53,248 nucleotides of DNA from an uncultured Pirellulaceae bacterium (GTDB lineage: Bacteria > Planctomycetota > Planctomycetia > Pirellulales > Pirellulaceae): contig CALHZT010000182.1 of the NCBI GenBank assembly GCA_938040995.1, positions 1 through 53,248 on the forward strand, written 5' to 3'. Position numbers and translations under genes: made by a program. The notes under the pieces are model-generated. The model searched no databases, was not told the DNA's origin, and worked only from the letters and a program-made list of their open reading frames with translations. Shown one piece after another: positions 25,501-33,865 of this stretch (position 1 is the stretch's first letter; every line of letters begins with the position of its first letter).

Positions 25501-28080
25501 GCCCCAGTAAAGCCCGTTGATGTACAGGTGCGAGTACGTGCTGTGCGAAGCGAGATTGCCGGTCGCGAGTTGCGTGTCACGCATCCACACATCACGCATG
25601 TACGTCGAATCGAGAGGCGAATAACGATTGGTAATCGACCTCGTCGCGAAAGAGTCAGTAAACGACGCCTTCAGGCTGACGGTATTGATATCCGAGAAAT
25701 CCGTATTGTCGAACAATGGGAAATTCAGTCTGCCCGGTCCGTCAAACTGACTGTTGAAAATCAGGCGGAAGGAATGCTTTAGCAGTCGGTTGTTATCACG
25801 GCTGGCATTGCCCTGCATCTGAATGCCGACATTGAACTGAAACTCTTCTCCAGTTGCCGGATCAAAATATTCGACAGAGCCCGGACGACGCCACGCAGCT
25901 CCCTCACTGGTCGCGTTCGGGTAAATGCCGCCGGAGCCATTACTGCCGGTCCCCCAAAGGTCTTCATGGTCCAGCACCAGCGAAATCGTTGGCAGCGACT
26001 GCAGGCCTTCGCGAATTCCAAAGTCATTCGGGTCGGCAGGATTGTTGTCATCCCACTGCGAGACGACTCGTTGATCGATTGTATAGTCTCCCGCAAAACC
26101 GCCTTGCCAGGTTGTGGGATACGTGACTCCGTTTTGCGGATTGTTGACCGGGTCCTGCGCGAATACGTCATCAAGAAAAACGTAAGTCTGCGTGTCGATG
26201 TTGGAAGGCTCAAACCCGTCCTTGAATGCGGCGGCCCGAAGTGTTGTTGTCGTGTTAATCAGGATGGAACCGGAGGCCAGTGTTGCGGACGGATTGTCCG
26301 GGGCGGGGGCACTGCCATCGAGCGTGTAATAGACATCTGCATCAGAGGTACTGCTGGTCACGTCGAGGTTGAATGGTGAGGTGTAAAATCCCCGATCGGC
26401 GCTGAAGCTCGTATCGCCCACGAATCCTTCGACACCTGAACCGTTGATCGAGCCGGGAGTCGGGGTGGTCATGTACCTGATATCTGTGAATGTGTTCTCG
26501 CCGGCCGAGAAAGTGAGTTCCGGCGACAACAAAAAGTCTGAGCTGTTTGGGCGATTCAACGCATGGATTGCGAGCGTGTTTTGCCCGTCCACAAGCAGGT
26601 CTGTAAAGTCGCTTAATGAGAAGTTTTGGCCATCAAGCGTTTCGCCGTCGGTTCGGTCAGTCGCCAGTGCCGCACTGTTCCACGCCGGATTTCCCGGTGC
26701 AAATTCCGAGAGCACTTCCGTTCCATTGAGATAGGCGACAAAGCCATCGTCATACTTTAGATTCAGGTTGAGGCCCGAGACCTCGGTTGCATCATCGATC
26801 GTGAACTGGGTTCTCAGGTAGGCGCTCGTAGTGCCCGATGGCAATTCGGGGTTCTCAATTTCGGGCAGGAAACTGTCTGCATTTCCCGTTTCGTCGTTTT
26901 CGTAGCCAATTGCCGCTTTGCCAAAGGTGAACCCGTTGGCCGCCGCGTTGAAGTTGTTGGCAGTCCAGCTCGTGCCGAGCGAGCCATCGGTTGGAACGAG
27001 GTAATGGGCCGGGCTGATGCCCGAAACAAGGTCGTCGGCAGGCCTTACCCCAATCCCGTCATAGAATGTCCGTTGCGACAAACTTGCATCGTGATCGATG
27101 TAGACGGAAATCGAGCTCGCGCCCGAAGCGATTCCGAGTGGTGCTGCATAAAGCACCCGGTTTCCATCCACCCAGTCATCGTAGGTGTCAGGTGACTGTC
27201 CCAGCACATTGAGGCCGGTCAACAGTTGTGGGCTGCCTGGGACCTGAGTCGTCGAATCAATGGGGAAGACACCAGGCGAATTGGTATCAAAATCGGTCAA
27301 AGAACCGCTTTCGAGACCCGCCTGGATATTCCATGAGCCGCCAACATCCCAGAAGAAAGCGTAGACCTCGTAGACTTCATTGACGTCGAGTCCGGTGGCC
27401 GTCGTGGAGATTTCTGCCACGTTGCCGTTCGCCTGCAGCGTTCCTCCTTCGCTTCCGAAATTGGCCGATCCATCACCGGCACCAGCACCTCGGGGGACCC
27501 ATCCGCCGAATAGCCCGCTCGTGTTGCCGCCCGGGGCCTCGTCCGCATCGATGTACTGGATCGGATTGGTGTCCGTCTGGAATGCGACTCCCTCGTACCC
27601 GTAGGAAACATCCGTAAACTGTTCGGGGTAGTCCGTTCCGTTGAGGCCAAACTCGCTGGCAACGGTGATACCGTCCGGCATGACAAGCGCGATGTATTCA
27701 CCATCCGACGAAAGTTTGAAGTTTGTATGCAGGTTGTTCGCCGGATCAGGTGTATCGATGCCTGAAGCAAAGACGACTTCGTACTCACCCGCGTCCAGAT
27801 TCGAGGTCGTCAGATTCGGGAATTGCCACTTTGTAAGATTGGTCGCATCATCTGTCAGGTACCAGCCATCCAGGTCAATCGACTCGTCGCCGGCGTTATA
27901 GATTTCGATCCAGTCAGAAGAGTTCCCGTACCCATCCAGCAACCCGTCGTCATTCGATGCGAGAAACTCACTGATGAGCGGCTGCGCTGTCAACATTGCG
28001 CGGCATTCCATCGGCTCGATCGCCAGCTTTCTTGATCTTGTCGAACGGCTGGCCCTGGACTTGCAATTTCGTCGCTGCAT
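22549..28080 (-). CDS. Very large CotH-kinase / lamin-tail / dockerin secreted protein
   Basis: A secreted protein of about 1,843 residues. The N-terminal region is basic and carries LAIEPMECRAMLTA, a motif typical of large exported planctomycete proteins. Visible domains in order: lamin-tail domain (about 33-140, SEFLASNDDGLLDGYGNSSD); unassigned beta region; chitobiase-C-like repeat (about 582, YYTLDGSAPAPDNP); CotH kinase-like domain (about 740-1000, with VSLKAS, SHLYINGLYWGLYWPSERVD, FFTWDQEISLDQLY); second chitobiase-C-like repeat (about 1173); three more lamin-tail domains (about 1227-1357, 1393-1500, 1530-1673; SEINYNPHD, INEVLAH, SEVNYHPTD); and dockerin loops (about 1715-1770, GDYDRNGIVEQRDYDVW). 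No PEP-CTERM tail. CotH proteins are atypical kinases that can phosphorylate secreted proteins. ATG 28080 has AGGA upstream; ATGs at 28164 and 28143 are alternatives. Confidence 0.88.
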   Translation of the reverse strand: MQRRNCKSRASRSTRSRKLAIEPMECRAMLTAQPLISEFLASNDDGLLDGYGNSSDWIEIYNAGDESIDLDGWYLTDDATNLTKWQFPNLTTSNLDAGEYEVVFASGIDTPDPANNLHTNFKLSSDGEYIALVMPDGITVASEFGLNGTDYPEQFTDVSYGYEGVAFQTDTNPIQYIDADEAPGGNTSGLFGGWVPRGAGAGDGSANFGSEGGTLQANGNVAEISTTATGLDVNEVYEVYAFFWDVGGSWNIQAGLESGSLTDFDTNSPGVFPIDSTTQVPGSPQLLTGLNVLGQSPDTYDDWVDGNRVLYAAPLGIASGASSISVYIDHDASLSQRTFYDGIGVRPADDLVSGISPAHYLVPTDGSLGTSWTANNFNAAANGFTFGKAAIGYENDETGNADSFLPEIENPELPSGTTSAYLRTQFTIDDATEVSGLNLNLKYDDGFVAYLNGTEVLSEFAPGNPAWNSAALATDRTDGETLDGQNFSLSDFTDLLVDGQNTLAIHALNRPNSSDFLLSPELTFSAGENTFTDIRYMTTPTPGSINGSGVEGFVGDTSFSADRGFYTSPFNLDVTSSTSDADVYYTLDGSAPAPDNPSATLASGSILINTTTTLRAAAFKDGFEPSNIDTQTYVFLDDVFAQDPVNNPQNGVTYPTTWQGGFAGDYTIDQRVVSQWDDNNPADPNDFGIREGLQSLPTISLVLDHEDLWGTGSNGSGGIYPNATSEGAAWRRPGSVEYFDPATGEEFQFNVGIQMQGNASRDNNRLLKHSFRLIFNSQFDGPGRLNFPLFDNTDFSDINTVSLKASFTDSFATRSITNRYSPLDSTYMRDVWMRDTQLATGNLASHSTYSHLYINGLYWGLYWPSERVDDAFLSSRVGGEQEDWDIIRDFNELFRGQRTAYDEMFSLSRQIDSASSGNANNLFQRIQGNFFNGTNDPNTDALLDVDNFIDYMITHLYGGVEDWPSHNWYAARNRVDPGKGFQFFTWDQEISLDQLYRDRTTASNNNTPGELFQNLRNSSEFRLRFADRVQKHLFNDGALTTAAGQERWTARANQIEAGIIGESARWGDAKEGDSVTAYTSLGPFGDGHIPTGGQTIPLMTVDHWRDAVDYVHDSFLENADDILLQRLQSDGLWITTPAPDFAINGSAQHGGSIDAGSSLMINGTGTIYYTLDGSDPRNAFGTAVGTQYTGPVTLDTTTIVKARTISGGQWSPLVEATFTADDLAVLISEINYNPHDPATAAELAVSTDNDDFEFIELTNTHPSDSINLNGFQLSDGVTFTFGNTTLDPGERVVVVEDLTAFTARYGSGLNVAGQWSGGLSNSGETIQLLNGLGSEIVAVTYNDADPWPVAADGGGASLVLNDLETEADLLGKYYSWRASAEYGGTPNADSAPLEGVVINEVLAHTDLPELDAIELFNPLDIPVDIGGWYLSDSDQNLTKFQIGVGTLLPAGGYVVFDENQLGFALRADTEDQVYLTAPSGNGVKFVDHVEFGASFNGQTIGRVPNGSGRFTPLSTNTLASANSGAMVGPVVISEVNYHPTDPTAAALAIDPEITDNDLEFVEIHNPTSAPVDLTDWRLRGEVDYDFAADTTLAPGELLVIVPFEISDVFRVAAFFSHYGLTNGVVLAGGYSSNLNNSFGRIELQQPDLPSPANPDLIPHVTADEVLYDDRLPWPTTADGGGYTLERGGPTLYGNDSGSWIPGTPSPGTVDYSPSIPGDYDRNGIVEQRDYDVWAAAFGSTIAVNADGNNNGIVDAADYTIWRDNLGATQPTPPEPGEEVFDLPQAAPPAIDAAVHNDDNAEPSVNIPLIVREFTFDDLDEKDSKREKADSPKWLQSVDEFFQL

Positions 28081-28197
28081 GGAGTTATCCTGACGTGTGC
28101 TCGATGGCTGATTTCCAAAGACGAACTTAGCAGATTGCACCATGGAATCAGCATTGCGGATCATCGGAGGGGGGGAAACTGTAAGAGGGAAGATCGC

Positions 28198-28234
28198 AAA
28201 AAAAAACAGGCCGACTGCGATGGCGTCGGCCTGT
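28198..28234 (-). terminator. Intrinsic terminator of the PEP-CTERM gene
   Basis: Read on the minus strand, ACAGGCCGAC (28234-28225) pairs with GTCGGCCTGT (28215-28206) around a nine-base loop and is followed by a run of T (28205-28198). It lies 25 bases after the stop codon of the gene at 28260-28979 and before the CotH gene, so the two are probably transcribed separately. Confidence 0.85.
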
Positions 28235-28259
28235 ACGTGAAATTAGAAGCGTAGATTAT

Positions 28260-28979
28260 TCAGCTTCTGGAAACTCGTCGACGCATCGAGACGAGAGCGA
28301 GCAAGCCAATCATGGAGAGTGCCGCCGTACCAGGCTCAGGTACTGCGGTAATTTCAAGACCATTGGCGAATGCGAAAAGTGCGGCGGGCGAACCACCTTG
28401 GCCTTGATCCATAATAAATGAAACGCTTAGGTCGGGTGTTGTTCCGTCAATCGAGAACGGGAAAGACAGGGTTGAAATGGGATCGCCATTGTTTTGTGAA
28501 GAGAAAGTCACGGCGTTGGCGGCAATCGTGCCACCATTGATTTGGAGATCAGCGCTGCCGTTTAGGTTTCCGTTGTTGGCAGTTGAACCACCATCATGGT
28601 GGTAAGACGTCCAGTTGTAGCTTCCGCTGGGCAATCCGGTGACATCGAGTGTCAGTGTCACATCTACTCCGACGACACGCGTGTCAACGCCGATCCAGTC
28701 GTTCACAAGTTCCGCTGATGCTCCATTTCTCGCTACAACGCGGAAGTCAGCTGCGCCATCGGGAAGGTTCGCGGTTGACATCGCGACATTGACCGTCGAA
28801 CCGAATGCTGAGTAATTGATTCCCGCTGGATCGGGGAGAGTCAGGTTCGTTTGAATGAAGGGTTGGTAGCCAACTGCAGTAATGTCGTTAGGGCCTTGGA
28901 AATCAAGAAAAAGTTGCGCGTTTGCAGTGGTTGAAAATACAGCAAGAGCCAGGAATGCAGCGATTCGATTCAGTTTCAT
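28260..28979 (-). CDS. PEP-CTERM sorted exported protein
   Basis: A 239-residue exported protein: signal peptide (about 1-21, MKLNRIAAFLALAVFSTTANA), a beta-rich body with many Asn and Gly (SYNWTSYHHDGGSTANNGNL), and a PEP-CTERM tail, AVPEPGTAALSMIGLLALVS followed by MRRRVSRS. Such proteins are processed by exosortase and released to the exopolysaccharide layer or surface; the substrate of this one is unknown. It has its own terminator. Confidence 0.88.
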   Translation of the reverse strand: MKLNRIAAFLALAVFSTTANAQLFLDFQGPNDITAVGYQPFIQTNLTLPDPAGINYSAFGSTVNVAMSTANLPDGAADFRVVARNGASAELVNDWIGVDTRVVGVDVTLTLDVTGLPSGSYNWTSYHHDGGSTANNGNLNGSADLQINGGTIAANAVTFSSQNNGDPISTLSFPFSIDGTTPDLSVSFIMDQGQGGSPAALFAFANGLEITAVPEPGTAALSMIGLLALVSMRRRVSRS

Positions 28980-29241
28980 TAGATTCGTCCCAGAAAAGAG
29001 AGTTCAGTTAGCCACGATTACAAAAAAAGCACGTCACTCGGAGCCTTCGCCAGGAAGGTTCCAAATCACGTTCTTTTTTTTAATACAGTGGCTGCTCTCT
29101 TTGTGTGGTCGGCAGAAGTGCCATCGAAGTTTCAAATTATGAACAATGGGTCGATTCTTATCAAGATTTTTCACGTCAGAATTGAAGACAAGCGCCAAGA
29201 AGAAAACCCTTTTTTTAGACTGTTTTCGCCTGCAAAAGCCT

Positions 29242-30459
29242 TCAACGCTGCCATTGGGTTGATTCAGACTGTAGTCCAGCAAGCATTTCTCCGAGGTCGT
29301 GATCCAGTTGGACCATTAGCCGATCTTCTGCTGCAGATTTGTCGCGTTTCCCGTCCACTGGAATGGCTTGTCCGACCTGAATGATGACCTTGAGGGGGCC
29401 GATGACTCGAACCCGGTCCGTGAGGTCCTCTTCAAACCTTTCCACGGTTTCGAGAATGCGCTCATGAGTCGGTGCTTCTGAAAGGTAGTCAGACGGATAA
29501 CTGGCGACTTGCTGAGCCAGGTAGCAATCCTCGAGTTGCTTCCAGCGTCGATCACGTTCGTCCTGGGAGATGTCGCCTTTGATGAGGTCCGGCATGATCT
29601 TCATTCTTAACGACTTGACACGGGAAATGATGCCACCGCTCTGAGGTCCGGAGAGCCATTCATTCTCCAACGGTTGAAGCAGGCAGTTGACCATGTTGGC
29701 CATGCGCTCTTCGAATCCTTCGGTTTGCGGTTTGCCCATGTACTGAATTTCTTTCAGCGTCAGTAGCGTCTTGCCGACTTTGGTGATTCGTTCAAGCAGA
29801 GGCAAGTGTCGCTGAGGTCGCCACGACAGTCGGCGTTCAATATCTGTCAGCACGGGATCGATACTGTTCTCAAGGTCACCGCAAAACAGGTATTTCATGG
29901 CAACCGGGTGAAGTACGACTTTGCCGTCCGGATCGACTTTTCTTCGCCGCTTCGCGGCTGATCGAGCCATAAAGGCGACTCCATCCAGAAGTGCCTGCAA
30001 GCGGTCATTCGTTCGGGTCACTCCGCCTTCGGGGAAGATGATCAGCGGACGCTCGGCACTTGCAAGAATGCCAATCGCTTCATTGATGGCTGTCCGATCG
30101 ATGCCTTCGCGGTAGACGCTGAATCCTCCCATCTTTTGAATCGCAAAAGCCATGAACCGGCCTTCGTTAAACAGATGCCAGCTTGCCATCGCAAAAACGT
30201 GAGTGTTCACCGTTCGCGCGAGCCATCCCATGGCGACTGGATCACAAGGGCGGGCATGATTGGGAGCGAGCAGGATTCCGTGTCCGGCGTCGAGTGAGTC
30301 GCGAAGGAGGTTCTCGTCGCGAATCTCATATTCAACGACCCCGTGGCTCTTTTTCAGCCAGCGGTCGATCAACCGGAATCGTTGGATGAAGCTGGGCCAC
30401 CAGTTCCCGCGGTGGGGTGGAATATACTCGTACGGTTTTTCGACAACGATATTTTGCAC
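29242..30459 (-). CDS. 1-acyl-sn-glycerol-3-phosphate acyltransferase family (PlsC-like)
   Basis: A 405-residue protein with a PlsC-type glycerolipid acyltransferase domain in the N-terminal half. The catalytic H(X4)D is NHARPCD (His68, Asp73), followed by the substrate-binding FPEGGVTR (Glu144). The family transfers fatty acid to lysophospholipid or similar acceptors at the inner membrane. The C-terminal 200 residues are charged and helical (ERITKVGKTLLTLKEIQYMG; RDRRWKQLEDCYLAQQVASY) and not recognised; they make it longer than a standard PlsC of about 240 residues. The start is GTG (30459). Isolated; acceptor unknown. Confidence 0.85.
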   Translation of the reverse strand: MQNIVVEKPYEYIPPHRGNWWPSFIQRFRLIDRWLKKSHGVVEYEIRDENLLRDSLDAGHGILLAPNHARPCDPVAMGWLARTVNTHVFAMASWHLFNEGRFMAFAIQKMGGFSVYREGIDRTAINEAIGILASAERPLIIFPEGGVTRTNDRLQALLDGVAFMARSAAKRRRKVDPDGKVVLHPVAMKYLFCGDLENSIDPVLTDIERRLSWRPQRHLPLLERITKVGKTLLTLKEIQYMGKPQTEGFEERMANMVNCLLQPLENEWLSGPQSGGIISRVKSLRMKIMPDLIKGDISQDERDRRWKQLEDCYLAQQVASYPSDYLSEAPTHERILETVERFEEDLTDRVRVIGPLKVIIQVGQAIPVDGKRDKSAAEDRLMVQLDHDLGEMLAGLQSESTQWQR

Positions 30460-30487
30460 GGCAACGAAATCGGGTTGTTAGGCGAAA

Positions 30488-30575
30488 GGCGAGTGAGAAT
30501 TTACCAATACGACAGACATCGGTGGTCCTGGTGGCTCAAGAACGCAAGTTGGTAAATTCTTATCCGCCGCTCGCC
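30488..30575. repeat. Inverted repeat between acyltransferase and galE
   Basis: GAATTTACCAA (30497-30507) is the exact complement of TTGGTAAATTC (30549-30559), and just outside GGCGAG (30488-30493) pairs with CTCGCC (30570-30575). An interrupted stem of about 88 bases. There is no T-run on either strand, so it is more likely a small repeat element than a terminator. Confidence 0.6.
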
Positions 30576-30620
30576 CTACGAACTGCGCTGTTGGCACCGG
30601 GCTCAGCCCAAAAAGTCTTC

Positions 30621-31619
30621 TTAACTAACAGTCGTACCAGTCGCATATCCTCGCGGGTTTGCTTCGTGCCACCGCCAGGCCGATTCAACAATTGGCCGAA
30701 TCGTCATGTATTCTGGCGTCCATTCCAGCGTCTTTTGGGCAAAGTCCGAATTGGCGACTAGCTCGGGCGGATCGCCTGGTCGCCGCTCGCCGATCGTAGC
30801 AGGAATCTCGTGCCCGGTGACTTCGCGACACGCTTCGATGACTTCGAGAACACTCGTTCCCGTGCCGGTGCCAAGATTGGCTTCGATCCCTTTGCCTGGT
30901 TCGAGACGCTCGAGCGCCTTCACATGGGCGGAGCCAAGATCGTCCACATGGATATAGTCGCGAATGCATGTGCCATCCGGAGTCGGATAGTCGTTTCCGT
31001 AGATGAAAATTTCTTTTCGCTGGCCGAGTGCAACTTGCAGGATGATCGGAATCAAGTGCGACTCAGGCGTATGGTCTTCGCCAATCGCTCCGCCGGCTGA
31101 TGCACCGGACGCATTGAAGTAACGCAGAGCGGCATAGCCAAAGTCGTAGGCGTGGGCGTAGTCGCGAAGCGCCTGCTCAACGACAAGCTTGGTGAATCCG
31201 TAAGGATTGATTGGCCTTTGATCGGACGCTTCGGTAATCGGCATCTCTTTGGGGACACCGTACGTCGCTGCCGTGCTGGAAAACACGAACTTTCTGACGT
31301 CGCATTCGCGCATCGATTCGAGCAGGTTGAGGGTCTGTACGACATTGTTCTGGTAATACTTTGCCGGGTCGCGAACGGATTCGCCGACAAGTGCGTAAGC
31401 CGCGAAGTGCATCACGGCATCGATCTTCTTTTCGCGAAGCACTTGGGGCACCAATTCGCGGTCCCCAAGTTGTCCGACAATCAACTTGTCCTTCAGCGCA
31501 GCCTGTCGGTGCCCAAGTTCAAGCGTATCGTATACCCAGACGTCATGGCCGGCTTTATCAAGAATGCGGCACGCGTGGGAGCCGACATACCCGGCTCCAC
31601 CAGTCACTAATATATTCAT
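30621..31619 (-). CDS. galE: UDP-glucose 4-epimerase
   Basis: An extended short-chain dehydrogenase that interconverts UDP-glucose and UDP-galactose in the cytoplasm with bound NAD. The 332-residue length fits. The N-terminus is the Rossmann dinucleotide motif TGGAGYVGS (residues 6-14). The catalytic triad is visible: FSSTAATYG (Thr116 area) and YGFTK (Tyr140, Lys144). Family motifs RYFNASGA, HLIPIILQVA, DYIHVDDL and NLGTGTGTSVLEV are all present. The start at 31619 is chosen because GAGGAAG lies just before it; an upstream ATG (31682) adds 21 unrelated residues. It is divergent from the recombinase gene. Confidence 0.95.
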   Translation of the reverse strand: MNILVTGGAGYVGSHACRILDKAGHDVWVYDTLELGHRQAALKDKLIVGQLGDRELVPQVLREKKIDAVMHFAAYALVGESVRDPAKYYQNNVVQTLNLLESMRECDVRKFVFSSTAATYGVPKEMPITEASDQRPINPYGFTKLVVEQALRDYAHAYDFGYAALRYFNASGASAGGAIGEDHTPESHLIPIILQVALGQRKEIFIYGNDYPTPDGTCIRDYIHVDDLGSAHVKALERLEPGKGIEANLGTGTGTSVLEVIEACREVTGHEIPATIGERRPGDPPELVANSDFAQKTLEWTPEYMTIRPIVESAWRWHEANPRGYATGTTVS

Positions 31620-31826
31620 TTCTTCCTCATCAGCAGGTGCGACGCCGGATTGCTTCGTATTTTGCGACGATAGCGGCATCACCGAATGATTGGAGCAACA
31701 TCATACGCAAATCCGATTTAAATAGCAGCAGCAGAGATGCTGCAAAACAGTTCCGGCTTGCCCGATTCCGCCAAAACCGACTAGTTTTTAGTCCGATCCG
31801 GACTCAACCCGAAAGCGCAAAATCCG

Positions 31827-32771
31827 ATGGCGAAGCGACGCCGAAAAAAACTGGTGCCAGCAAGCCGTAAAACGGGTGGTGAAAAAGCCGCGCGTTGGTC
31901 GCGACTGTTTCTCGATTATCTTCGTACCGAGTGCCACCTGGCCAACAATACGGTCCTCGCCTACGGTCGCGATTTGCGACGATTTCGGGAGTGGCTGGAG
32001 GACCGTCGGATCGAGTCGCTTTCGATCAGCGATCTGTCGGATTACGCCGCGTGGCTGAATGAGCTGGGGCTCGCTCCAACTTCCATTTCGCGCCACCTCG
32101 TTTCGCTGAAAGTCTTCTTTCGCTATCTACAGCTGGAAGGCGTGCTGACGGAGAACCGGGCCGAGTTGTTGGGGACGCAAAAAATCTGGCAGCGCGTTCC
32201 TCATGTGATGTCGCCAGGAATGGTGGACAAGTTTCTGGACGAGCCGGGTCCTGATGATCGCCTGATGTATCGGGATCGCGCCTTACTCGAGCTCATGTAC
32301 GCGACGGGCTGCCGGGCTTCTGAAGTCTGTGACATGAAAGTCGGTGATGTGCAGCTTGAAGAGCGCTTTTGCATGTGTCACGGTAAGGGCGACAAGCAGC
32401 GACTGGTTCCTCTGAACCCGTCGGCCGTCGATGCGGTCCGCGAGTATCTGGAAAAACAGCGAGGGCAACTGGCGGAGAAGGCGACGGATCCGCCAATGTG
32501 GCTGATCCTGTCCCGCACCGGAAAACGGCTTCGTCGAGAAGCCGTATGGGAGCTCGTCAAGAAATACGCGCTTCGATCTGGTGCACCTGTCGGTATCAGT
32601 CCCCATACGCTACGCCACAGTTTCGCGACTCATTTACTGGCGGGAGGCGCCGATCTCCGTATCGTTCAGGAAATGCTTGGTCATGCAAACATCACGACGA
32701 CCCAGATTTACACGCATGTGGATAGTTCGCGTTTGAAGAAAGTCCACGCGACTTTTCATCCTCGCGCGTAG
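31827..32771 (+). CDS. Tyrosine recombinase, XerC/XerD family
   Basis: A 314-residue site-specific recombinase that by family would resolve chromosome dimers at dif. The N-terminal SAM-like core-binding domain (FLDYLRTECHLANNTVLAYG, about 29-48) precedes a complete catalytic domain: Arg163 (GCRASEV), Lys190 (KGDKQR), His260 and Arg263 (HTLRHSF), His286 (GHANI) and the nucleophile Tyr295 (QIYTHVD). The size and motifs match chromosomal XerD rather than a phage integrase, and no phage genes surround it. Whether it is the XerC or XerD member cannot be settled here; the LARGE 'HTLRHSFATHLLAGGADLR' block is XerD-like. Confidence 0.92.
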   Translation: MAKRRRKKLVPASRKTGGEKAARWSRLFLDYLRTECHLANNTVLAYGRDLRRFREWLEDRRIESLSISDLSDYAAWLNELGLAPTSISRHLVSLKVFFRYLQLEGVLTENRAELLGTQKIWQRVPHVMSPGMVDKFLDEPGPDDRLMYRDRALLELMYATGCRASEVCDMKVGDVQLEERFCMCHGKGDKQRLVPLNPSAVDAVREYLEKQRGQLAEKATDPPMWLILSRTGKRLRREAVWELVKKYALRSGAPVGISPHTLRHSFATHLLAGGADLRIVQEMLGHANITTTQIYTHVDSSRLKKVHATFHPRA

Positions 32772-32865
32772 CCGGAGTGGCAACACTTCGGGGGCAGCTG
32801 GTTGTGGCACGAACGAAATATTGATGCGCAGAGAACTTCTGCCCGAGCTGTTGCCAGCCCGGCTA
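32769..32865. repeat. Imperfect inverted repeat after the recombinase gene
   Basis: TAGCCGGAGTGGCAAC (32769-32784) pairs with GTTGCCAGCCCGGCTA (32850-32865) apart from two central positions. The left arm includes the stop codon of the recombinase gene. It could act as a transcript-end structure between convergent genes, but has no T-run. Confidence 0.5.
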
Positions 32866-32927
32866 CGGGCGACTGGCTCGTTTACGGGCGGAGTAATTGA
32901 TTCGCGACGCGAAAAGCGCCCGTGAGA

Positions 32928-33410
32928 CTACTGAGGCTCTGGCGGCGTGAACTTTATTTTCTCGACGAGCTTGATGATTGAGCCATCGTCGTCGATTTCG
33001 CCTGAGACCGCCGTGATGGCAGCGACGACGTTTTCATAATTCAGCCCATAGTCGCAATCGAGTTCGACTTCGGCACCTTCGAGGCCGTCATCGGATTCGT
33101 CACTGCCAACAAGGTCGATGATATAAGCGTGCAGTTCGTCGAGACTGCCAAACTGGCGATCGTTAAGTGTGATCCCGGACAGCCCGCCGCCTTCGCCGGC
33201 AGTCAGCCGCAATTTCATCGGCGGCAGCTGGTCTTCGTCGGGGGCACCTTGCGAAGGCGCCGAAGCCGGCATCTTGATGTTAAAGTCGCCTTCGAGTGAG
33301 ACGATCTTGAATGTCATGATGAAGAAGATCAGCAGCTGAAACACGATGTCGATCATCGGCGTCATCGGTATTTCGATCTTTTCGGCTTCGCGCGCGTTTC
33401 GGACTTTCAT
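32928..33410 (-). CDS. ExbD/TolR-type biopolymer transport protein 2
   Basis: A 160-residue inner-membrane protein. It has one N-terminal helix beginning PMTPMIDIVFQLLIFFIMTF, with the Asp (Asp21) that in ExbD/TolR carries protons through the ExbB channel. The periplasmic part is Glu/Asp-rich (GAEVELDCDYGL). It starts three bases after the preceding exbD stop, so translation is coupled. It is the last gene of the operon running from 39297. Two different ExbD proteins with one ExbB is a common planctomycete arrangement. Confidence 0.93.
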   Translation of the reverse strand: MKVRNAREAEKIEIPMTPMIDIVFQLLIFFIMTFKIVSLEGDFNIKMPASAPSQGAPDEDQLPPMKLRLTAGEGGGLSGITLNDRQFGSLDELHAYIIDLVGSDESDDGLEGAEVELDCDYGLNYENVVAAITAVSGEIDDDGSIIKLVEKIKFTPPEPQ

Positions 33411-33413
33411 GGA

Positions 33414-33857
33414 TCAGTACCCGACATCTTCTTTTGCGCGCAGCGCAAATTTTTCGAACTTCTTCTGCTGGCACATCTGAATCAGTTCCTGAACCTTGCC
33501 AGTCTTTGCGCCACCATCGGCACGGATAATCACCGTCGCCTGATCAGCTGATTTGTTGTTCAGCGCGAGGATCTCGCGTTCACGGTCGAGGTAAACGCCA
33601 AGCCCTTCGAGGCTAAGGTCTTCGCCGGCAAAAATGACCGTGCCATCATCCTGCATATGGATGTAGATCGGGCTGTCCAACGGCGCTTCCGGCGGCTTGG
33701 CGATGACGCTCAAAGGCAGTTGGACTCGCTGGTCCTGGTCGGCTTCGGAAAAGTTGATGAGAACCATGAAAAACGCAATCAGCTGAAACGTCATATCGAT
33801 CATGGGTGTCAAGTCGCCGGTCGCATCTTCGCTGGTTTTTCGTGGCTTGATTCGCAT
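33414..33857 (-). CDS. ExbD/TolR-type biopolymer transport protein 1
   Basis: A 147-residue protein with the ExbD/TolR signature: short basic cytoplasmic N-terminus, then TPMIDMTFQLIAFFMVLINF with proton-path Asp21, and a periplasmic domain (VQLPLSVIAKPPEAP, RADGGAKTGKVQELIQMCQQ). ExbB-ExbD complexes use the proton gradient to drive TonB-like or Tol-like partners; none is encoded here. No Shine-Dalgarno precedes ATG 33857: the eight bases before it read CGCCTCCC, and beyond them lies the heptamer array. It is separated from ExbB by 194 bases of repeat-dominated sequence. Confidence 0.93.
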   Translation of the reverse strand: MRIKPRKTSEDATGDLTPMIDMTFQLIAFFMVLINFSEADQDQRVQLPLSVIAKPPEAPLDSPIYIHMQDDGTVIFAGEDLSLEGLGVYLDREREILALNNKSADQATVIIRADGGAKTGKVQELIQMCQQKKFEKFALRAKEDVGY

Positions 33858-33865
33858 GGGAGGCG

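Noticed and set aside
31827..32771. XerC/D-like recombinase as evidence of a phage or integrative element
   Set aside because: Size and motifs fit chromosomal Xer, and no phage, mobility or attachment-site signs surround it.
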